From assembly GCA_023433205.1 (NCBI GenBank), contig JAEZDS010000247.1:1-19389 (forward strand): 19,389 nt of DNA. The letters are read 5' to 3'. The position numbers were made by a program, and so were the translations under genes. This DNA is from Bacteroidota bacterium. GTDB taxonomy: Bacteria > Bacteroidota > Bacteroidia > B-17B0 > Aurantibacillaceae. Below are positions 15,208 through 19,389 of this stretch, one piece after another (within the stretch, counting starts at the first letter, position 1; every line of letters starts with the position of its first letter). A model generated the notes under the pieces. The model was not told the origin of the DNA. It saw nothing but the letters and a program-made list of their open reading frames with translations, and ran no database searches.

Positions 15208-15266
15208 CGGTGTTTTCGATGATCGCCAGTATTGACGGGGCCTACAGCCCGAAAAAAAAAGCACGG

Positions 15267-15287
15267 CAAACAGCCGGTGGCTGTTTG
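15267..15287. other. 9-bp perfect hairpin
   Basis: CAAACAGCC (15267-15275) and GGCTGTTTG (15279-15287) pair with a 3-base loop. It follows an A9 run (15252-15260). There is no T-run, so a terminator is doubtful. It lies in the decayed end of the recombinase region. Confidence 0.5.
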
Positions 15288-15364
15288 AGCGAGGCGGTGC
15301 GGTGGATCGGTAGCAGCCAGCTTTTGGTCGCCAGCTTTCTTAGAAGCGTTTGGAATTCTTAAAA

Positions 15365-15400
15365 CGGATTTCGCTGCGCGTGTGCCGCATTGGGCATGTC
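15365..15400 (+). repeat. Interspersed structured repeat, partial copy C
   Basis: GGATT-CGCTGCGCGTG-GCCGCATTGGGCATG matches the first about 33 bases of copy A (8131-8163) with few differences. The remainder of the unit is missing; sequence diverges after GGGCATGTCGCAA. It lies 43 bases before copy B. Confidence 0.6.
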
Positions 15401-15442
15401 GCAACATGCAAAATGTGCAGCCTCCGGTTAATTTTTGATTCT

Positions 15443-15586
15443 CGTAGCGGATTTACTACGTTGATCCGCGTTGGGCATGCCCTGAGTCACAATGCAAAAG
15501 CAAGCCGCTATCGCGTCTTGTTTTTGCTGTTCATCCCTCCGCGTTCAAGCCTGAAAGGCTTGACGCGTCGGTCTGAACAGCAAAAA
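15443..15586 (+). repeat. Interspersed structured repeat, copy B
   Basis: Matches copy A through GTTGGGCATGCC, AGTCAC-ATGCAAAAG, TTCATCCCTCC and CAAGCC--GGCTTG. It has a longer architecture: CAAGCCGC/GCGTCTTG (15501-15520, one mismatch), TTTTTGCTGTTCA/TGAACAGCAAAAA (15521-15533 with 15574-15586, 13 perfect pairs), and an inner hairpin GCGT-CAAGCCT/AGGCTTG-ACGC (15541-15566). Stems are conserved in shape but not in sequence between copies. Confidence 0.65.
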
Positions 15587-15608
15587 TGCCCGCCTGAAGG
15601 GGCGGGCA
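15587..15608 (-). terminator. Rho-independent terminator of tRNA-Cys
   Basis: TGCCCGCC (15587-15594) pairs with GGCGGGCA (15601-15608) around a 6-base loop. Reading the minus strand, the stem is followed at once by TTTTT (15586-15582), and it begins 15 bases after the tRNA 3' end. A CTTTT follows on the plus strand, so it could work in both directions. Confidence 0.75.
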
Positions 15609-15623
15609 CTTTTGCATTTATCG

Positions 15624-15694
15624 AGGTCCCGAGCGGATTCGAACCGCTGTAGCAGCTTTTGCAGAGCTGAGCCTAGCCACTCGGCCACAGGACC
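15624..15694 (-). tRNA. tRNA-Cys (anticodon GCA)
   Basis: The minus strand folds into a complete cloverleaf of 71 bases. Acceptor GGTCCTG/CGGGACC has 7 pairs with one G-T. The D arm is GCC/GGC. The anticodon stem CAGCT/AGCTG has loop CTGCAAA, giving anticodon GCA (Cys). The T arm AGCGG/CCGCT has loop TTCGAAT. The discriminator base is T (U73), as usual for tRNA-Cys. CCA is not encoded. tRNA 3' ends are frequent integration sites, which fits the mobile debris immediately downstream. Confidence 0.95.
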
Positions 15695-15817
15695 TTTCTG
15701 GTTATAAAGAACTTTTTTAAAGAGATTTGGAAAGAGTAACCAACAATCCAGCTCTGCTTAATGGCATTAAGATCAGTAAGATTGTGTGCTGAAATTTCTG
15801 CCTTTAAAAGGTAGCAA

Positions 15818-15840
15818 AAATAGCGATTTTTTTGCTATTT
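15818..15840. other. A/T-rich hairpin between tRNA-Cys and the TonB receptor
   Basis: AAATAGC (15818-15824) pairs with GCTATTT (15834-15840) across a loop containing T7. It lies 87 bases beyond the receptor stop on the minus strand and could help end that transcript, although the stem is weak and the T-run is in the loop rather than after it. Confidence 0.3.
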
Positions 15841-15927
15841 AATGCGTGTACGGATATTTTCTTGATTGCCTGCGCTTAACTTCTGCCTGGCCGGTTGTAT
15901 CTGATGGATCTGCACCACATTTCCAGA

Positions 15928-17745
15928 CTATTGTATTGCCCAGGTAAGTCCTCCGCTCACCCAGCGCCCCGGCATTGTTACGTTGCTGATCTCGAAATAC
16001 TGCTGATTGAAAATGTTACTGGCCTCCACAAAAAAATTGCAATTCTGCCACCTGCGCATTAGCCTCATATCCACCAGATAATAGGCACTGTACCCCACCC
16101 TGTCTTCATATCTGGCTGCCCAGCTTGCCTTTGCGCCAAACGGCAACTTGTGCAGCAGCCTCACAATTGCCTGATGCCGCATATAATCAAGCGCGTATTT
16201 TGATTGCAGGTCCTGCAATTTTACTGAACTGTTAAGTGCCACATACTGCAGGCCCAACTGCTCAATAATTACCCGGTCATTATTTCGCACGGGGTAAAGG
16301 GCAAGCATAATTTCAGCTCCGCCTGTTGCCAGCTGATTATAGTTCAGCACCTGCCAGGGTTGAGCGGGTGATGATCGCACCCAATCAATGATATCATATC
16401 CCTGCTTGTGAAAAACACTTGCAGTTACATCAATCAGGTGTTTTGTGATCCGAAGTCCGGCTTCAAACGACCAGGCCTCTTCAGGTTTCAGCGCAGGATT
16501 GGCAAGATTGGCAGGGTCGTTGTAATACAACTCTGTGTAAGTAGGTACACGATAGGCCTTGTTCACCGTGGCATACACCGATATATGAGGGCGAAACAAA
16601 TAGCTGAGATCTATGCCGGGATAAAATCTGACATCATAATCGCTGTACCAGCCTGCAAACAGTCCGGGTGTTACATTTAACCGCTGCCAGAACAGGAAAC
16701 GGTGTTCTGCAAAAATTCCGGCGTTGTACCTGTGCCTGTTTCCCAGGTTTGTGGAATTGATCTGCTCGCGCCTCAACTCAGCGCCAATACTGCTTGTACC
16801 AGCTTCCCATTGTCTGCTGGCATTGATGTCGCCGCCAAACACATCTGTAACATGATAGTTTCTGTAAAAGGAGGGTGAGTGACGTCGCAGCAGAAACTCA
16901 TCGGTATTCCTTCTCCAGTACAGATTTGGTTTAATCAACCAGCTGCCGTTGTGCTGTGATGAAACCCTTACAAATGTGGTATTTACTGCTTCCCACTGGT
17001 CGGGAAAGGCCTCGGCATAAAAAGCGTTCGCTCCAAACTCACGGCCCGAATGTCCTGCAGAAAGATCAAGGCGTTTCTCTTCATCTCCCACAGCAGCCCT
17101 GTAATAAAAATTACTTATACCGAAGTCTGTATTGTGCCTGTGCCCCTTTGATGCTGTTCTTTGAAGCGAGAATGCCTGCCTGTAGTTTTTTATTGGTGCC
17201 GAAACCGTTATCTGATGATGCGTGTAATTAAAGTCTCCCGCTGCTGAGCGAACAGATACGCCTGCCTCTCCGGGTTTTTTGGTGATAATGTTTATTACCC
17301 CGCTAAAGGCATTCTGGCCATGGATCCTTGCTGCCGGACCACGCAATACCTCTATCCTCTCCACTTCTTCCATTGGCAAAGGAATATTCAGGTTATGATG
17401 TCCTGTTTGCGGATCATTCACTCTGATCCCATCTATCAGCACCAGCACGTTCTCAAAACTTTCACCACGAATACTTATATCGGCCTGAACACCGGCTGGT
17501 CCCCTGGGCCGCACATCAACACCTGCAACATACTCCAGCGCCTCATTGATGCTTCGCACCGGCAATTGTTTCAGTTGTTCTGAGCTGATAATGCTCAGAC
17601 TCCGCGCTGTTTCAGAATACCTTGAAGCAGTTCTGCCGCCGGTTATCACAATTTCTTCCACATGTACGGTGGAAGAGTCGGGTTTTGTTTGCGCCAGCAC
17701 TTCGTTGCACAAAAAAATTAAAAACAACAGGCACTTCCTTTTCAT
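15928..17745 (-). CDS. TonB-dependent outer-membrane receptor, BtuB-like
   Basis: Outer-membrane active transporter of 605 residues. A signal peptide (MKRKCLLFLIFLCNEVLAQ) is followed by a TonB-box-like segment (VHVEEIVITGG) and the plug domain (about 40-160: LPVRSINEALEYVAGVDVRP, then ISIRGESFENVLVLIDGIRV, ERIEVLRGPAARIHGQNAFSG and VINIITKKPG). The beta barrel runs to the end, with the typical NKAYRVPTYTELYY-NP-L-PE-A signature and a final strand GRWVSGGLTWAIQ. The size and short barrel fit the BtuB/cobalamin-type class rather than SusC. The substrate could be cobalamin, another corrinoid or a metal chelate. No cobalamin riboswitch fits in the 50-base divergent gap upstream, so if the gene is B12-related it is not switch-controlled here. 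The start at 17745 is set by the signal peptide. Confidence 0.9.
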   Translation of the reverse strand: MKRKCLLFLIFLCNEVLAQTKPDSSTVHVEEIVITGGRTASRYSETARSLSIISSEQLKQLPVRSINEALEYVAGVDVRPRGPAGVQADISIRGESFENVLVLIDGIRVNDPQTGHHNLNIPLPMEEVERIEVLRGPAARIHGQNAFSGVINIITKKPGEAGVSVRSAAGDFNYTHHQITVSAPIKNYRQAFSLQRTASKGHRHNTDFGISNFYYRAAVGDEEKRLDLSAGHSGREFGANAFYAEAFPDQWEAVNTTFVRVSSQHNGSWLIKPNLYWRRNTDEFLLRRHSPSFYRNYHVTDVFGGDINASRQWEAGTSSIGAELRREQINSTNLGNRHRYNAGIFAEHRFLFWQRLNVTPGLFAGWYSDYDVRFYPGIDLSYLFRPHISVYATVNKAYRVPTYTELYYNDPANLANPALKPEEAWSFEAGLRITKHLIDVTASVFHKQGYDIIDWVRSSPAQPWQVLNYNQLATGGAEIMLALYPVRNNDRVIIEQLGLQYVALNSSVKLQDLQSKYALDYMRHQAIVRLLHKLPFGAKASWAARYEDRVGYSAYYLVDMRLMRRWQNCNFFVEASNIFNQQYFEISNVTMPGRWVSGGLTWAIQ

Positions 17746-17763
17746 AGTTCAAAAAAAAGCCCG

Positions 17764-17795
17764 CAAAGATGTAAAAAAACCGGGAGGAACTCAAT
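17764..17795 (-). promoter_or_regulatory. Promoter candidate of the TonB receptor
   Basis: On the minus strand ATTG (17795-17792) and CATCTTTG (17771-17764), separated by 20 bases, each differ by one base from the Bacteroidota -33 TTTG and -7 TAnnTTTG elements. The 5' leader would be very short, excluding a riboswitch. It overlaps the ribosome-binding region of the divergent aminotransferase. Confidence 0.35.
17782..17789 (+). promoter_or_regulatory. Shine-Dalgarno GGGAGGAA selecting a GTG start
   Basis: A strong Shine-Dalgarno, unusual among the genes of this window, lies 6 bases before GTG 17796. An ATG at 17794 in another frame is followed immediately by TGA (ATGTGA), so the GTG start overlaps a start-stop pair. 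Confidence 0.5.
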
Positions 17796-18968
17796 GTGAA
17801 TTTTATTCGTTTCTTTACGCGCATGATCACCTTGAACACGAAACTTCCGCGGGTAGGCACCACCATTTTTACTGTTATGAGCGGGCTCGCACGCGAACAC
17901 AACGCCATCAATCTATCACAGGGATTTCCTGATTTTGCCTGTTCGCCTAAACTTGCCGAACTGGCCACACACTATATAAAAAGCGGCTTTAACCAGTACG
18001 CGCCTATGCCTGGCACACTGGCGCTGCGCGAGAGAATTGCGGAAATTGTGAGCACCTGCTACGAAACTACCTACAATGTTGAACATGAAATAACCGTGAC
18101 AGCCGGCGCCACTCAGGCCATGTACACCGCGCTTGCAGCAGTTGTAAGACCCGGAGATGAGGTCATCGTGTTTGAACCCGCTTACGACTGTTACATTCCC
18201 GCCATTGAAATACATGGAGGTATTGCGGTGATCTCGGAGCTGGACGCGAACAACTTCAGCATTAACTGGCAGGATGTGAGATCGAAAATTTCTGAAAAGA
18301 CCAGGGCCATTGTTATCAATTCTCCGCATAACCCAACCGGCACCATTATCAGCGCCAAAGATCTTTCTGAGCTGGAAGCCCTGGTAAAAAACAAAAATAT
18401 TCTGGTAATAAGCGATGAGGTGTACGAGCACATGGTTTTTGACGAACAGAAACACGTCAGCCTTTGCAGATCAAAAGTTTTAAGGGAGCAAAGCCTGGTG
18501 ATCTCTTCCTTTGGCAAAACCATACACACCACGGGCTGGAAGATCGGCTATGTACTGGCATCTCCTGAGATCACAGCTGAATTCAGAAAGGTACACCAGT
18601 TCAACGTTTTTGTTGTGAACCACCCCCTTCAGCTGGCAATTGCAGATTTTCTTGCCGACAAACAAAATTACCTTGGTCTGGCTGCATTCTATGAAGAAAA
18701 GAGGGATCTGTTTCTTGCCCTTACCAGCACATGCCGGCTGAAGCCTCTGCCTTGCAGGGGCACATATTTTCAGATGATGTCTTATGAACAGATAAGCGAT
18801 GAAAAAGATACTGACCTTGCCGTGAGGCTCACCAAAGAAAAGAAGGTGGCAGCCATACCGCTTTCGGCATTCTACTCAGAAAAAATGGAAAAAAAGCTGC
18901 TGCGGTTCTGCTTTGCAAAAAAGAAGGAGACCCTTGAGGCCGCCGCTGAAATACTTTGTAAACTGTGA
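17796..18968 (+). CDS. PLP-dependent aminotransferase (methionine/kynurenine type)
   Basis: Class I/II fold-type I aminotransferase of 390 residues, closest by eye to methionine aminotransferase (YbdL-like) and kynurenine-oxoglutarate transaminases. Visible features are INLSQGFPDF (39-47, substrate pocket), NQYAPMPGTLALRERIA (66-82), AGATQAMYTAL (cofactor phosphate contacts), NSPHNPTG (175-182, Asn179), SDEVYEHMVF (Asp207, pyridine nitrogen), SSFGKTIHTTGWKIGY with Schiff-base Lys241, and LLRFCFAKK with the substrate-carboxylate Arg near the end. It would transfer the amino group of methionine or an aromatic amino acid to a 2-oxo acid in the cytoplasm. I kept GTG 17796 because of the Shine-Dalgarno; an ATG at 17823 starts exactly where homologues begin (ITLNTKLP), so a 381-residue form is possible. 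The stop is 2 bases from the convergent small membrane gene. Confidence 0.92.
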   Translation: MNFIRFFTRMITLNTKLPRVGTTIFTVMSGLAREHNAINLSQGFPDFACSPKLAELATHYIKSGFNQYAPMPGTLALRERIAEIVSTCYETTYNVEHEITVTAGATQAMYTALAAVVRPGDEVIVFEPAYDCYIPAIEIHGGIAVISELDANNFSINWQDVRSKISEKTRAIVINSPHNPTGTIISAKDLSELEALVKNKNILVISDEVYEHMVFDEQKHVSLCRSKVLREQSLVISSFGKTIHTTGWKIGYVLASPEITAEFRKVHQFNVFVVNHPLQLAIADFLADKQNYLGLAAFYEEKRDLFLALTSTCRLKPLPCRGTYFQMMSYEQISDEKDTDLAVRLTKEKKVAAIPLSAFYSEKMEKKLLRFCFAKKKETLEAAAEILCKL

Positions 18969-18970
18969 GA

Positions 18971-19171
18971 TTATTCGATGGTCCCGTTACGGCTGGCCTG
19001 TTTTCTGTACCTGCCAAGGCGCATGGTCCAGTATACCAGAATACCAATGATAAGCAATGAAATGATAACATTCGGACCTTGGGCAAGCACCCTCATTCCT
19101 TTAAAGAACCAAAGGAAAAAGTCGCCGATGCCGTAAAAGATTTCAGACCAGGTTATCATTAGCAAATTCAT
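18971..19171 (-). CDS. Small single-span membrane protein (DUF6341-like)
   Basis: A 66-residue protein with an N-terminal amphipathic part (ITWSEIFYGIGDFFLWFFKG), a membrane helix (NVIISLLIIGILVYWTMRL) and a short basic-polar tail. The layout '-EI-Y-I-DFF---F-P------N--------I-VYWM-RL' is like the small Bacteroidota membrane proteins annotated DUF6341, which in other genomes lie next to a DUF6427 membrane protein. Here the divergent gene starting at 19234 could be that partner. An ATG at 19171 is preferred; the open frame runs to 19219, but the extra hydrophobic residues are not needed. The function is unknown. Confidence 0.65.
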   Translation of the reverse strand: MNLLMITWSEIFYGIGDFFLWFFKGMRVLAQGPNVIISLLIIGILVYWTMRLGRYRKQASRNGTIE

Positions 19172-19233
19172 AGTTGTAATAATTAGTAAGTTTACGGCTA
19201 CAAAAGTAAACATTATCATAAAACAACAAAATC

Positions 19234-19389
19234 GTGTTTGCGGGGCTGCTAAATAAGGGGTTCAGAGGCAGCCTCCTGTTGCTGGTCGTTTTTTACCTCG
19301 CGGGCTGGGCTATTGTGTATTTTGCCCCCCGGGCGCTTGAACTGGAATATTACCCCAATCTTTTTTACAATTACCTCACACACCAGATC
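19234..19389 (+). CDS. Membrane protein N-terminus, partial (possibly DUF6427)
   Basis: The frame opens at GTG 19234, the first start after a stop at 19219, and runs off the window. The 52 visible residues begin VFAGLLNKGFRGS, continue with a hydrophobic helix (LLLLVVFYLAGWAIVYFAP), then ELEYYPNLFYNYLTHQI. The short cytoplasmic start, an early membrane helix and its divergent neighbour fit the DUF6427 family of polytopic membrane proteins, but this is a weak assignment from partial sequence. The 62-base gap to the divergent small gene must hold both promoters. Confidence 0.55.
   Translation, partial: MFAGLLNKGFRGSLLLLVVFYLAGWAIVYFAPRALELEYYPNLFYNYLTHQI

Larger units (their letters stand above)
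14796..15362 (+). pseudogene. C-terminal remnant of a large serine recombinase
   Basis: The open frame begins after a stop at 14793 without a start codon. It reads EEKAVIKQQDQAELKKNRDR, then AEQMMLDGLIKPAEYRDIKK, then a segment ending ADAEFKAHLKRSLCMLKNLA. This coiled-coil stretch with '-LDG-I---EY---K-RYE' and 'F--YL--g---L-NL' is characteristic of the C-terminal part of large serine recombinases found in Bacteroidota mobile elements. After about 15090 the recognisable sequence shifts frame (KERQAIILSIL in the next frame matches the usual '-kQ-IigSIfPEKL'), then runs into palindromic repeats. The catalytic domain is absent upstream. An internal ATG (14904) could start a 152-residue product, but function is unlikely. 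It is probably the leftover of the recombinase that brought the island. Confidence 0.6.
8131..15623. other. Accessory island next to tRNA-Cys
   Basis: The segment is bracketed by copies of the same structured repeat (8131-8255 and 15365-15586) and ends beside tRNA-Cys. It contains a serine-recombinase remnant, a truncated restriction gene, a primase-helicase, an AlbA/GHKL gene and several decayed fragments, while the genes outside it look like core metabolism and envelope functions. The content and debris suggest horizontal acquisition followed by decay. Exact boundaries are inferred; no identical attachment-site pair was found. Confidence 0.5.

Noticed and set aside
15350..15652. ORF ending IEVPSGFEPL across the repeat and tRNA
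   Set aside because: The ending is the typical read-through of a tRNA 3' half, and the rest is the structured repeat.
17746..17795. Cobalamin riboswitch upstream of the BtuB-like receptor
   Set aside because: Only 50 bases separate the divergent genes, far too few for a cobalamin riboswitch, and no B12-box sequence is seen.
17916..18455. Minus-strand ORF of 179 codons over the aminotransferase
   Set aside because: Antisense to an aminotransferase with all catalytic residues; no domain.

Overview
The window is chromosomal DNA of a Bacteroidota bacterium, probably from the Chitinophagales/Sphingobacteriales side. The main evidence is two secreted proteins that end in a C-terminal type IX secretion (T9SS) sorting domain. 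Supporting evidence is a BtuB-like TonB receptor, promoters resembling the Bacteroidota -33 TTTG / -7 TAnnTTTG form, and mostly absent Shine-Dalgarno sequences. No plasmid, phage-structural or CRISPR signature was seen. The lineage below phylum level is inference.

Layout. 1-940: two small uncharacterised genes and an XRE-type regulator. 1147-6001: a secreted GH26-like beta-mannanase, a YihY/BrkB-family inner-membrane protein, and a secreted three-domain multicopper oxidase. The mannanase and the oxidase carry T9SS tails. 6024-6173: a short signal-peptide ORF that looks like the stub of a lost secreted protein. 6405-8102: a hipB-hipA toxin-antitoxin operon with candidate operators.

8131-15623 is an accessory island that ends next to tRNA-Cys (15624-15694, minus strand). 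Both edges carry copies of a structured interspersed repeat. On the minus strand, four tightly packed genes look like one transcription unit: an XRE regulator, a truncated type I methyltransferase HsdM, a fusion of a TOTE-type archaeo-eukaryotic primase and a superfamily 2 helicase, and an AlbA_2/GHKL-ATPase/winged-helix protein. A Bacteroidota-type promoter and an operator-like inverted repeat lie upstream. Downstream are a frameshifted small gene, a second decayed copy of the last gene's 3' end (484 bp away), and a pair of homologous 25-bp palindromes. Upstream lies the C-terminal remnant of a large serine recombinase, the likely vehicle of the island.

15928-19389 returns to core-like genes: a BtuB-like TonB-dependent receptor divergent from a PLP aminotransferase of the methionine/kynurenine type, a small membrane protein, and the start of another membrane protein cut off by the window end.

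The candidate for an undescribed system is the XRE / HsdM-N / primase-helicase / AlbA-GHKL cassette. The methyltransferase keeps its N-terminal and SAM-binding parts but stops just before the catalytic NPPF motif. The cassette is therefore either a degraded type I restriction locus merged with a primase-helicase conflict module, or an assembly that uses HsdM as a non-catalytic sensor. The sequence alone cannot decide between these.
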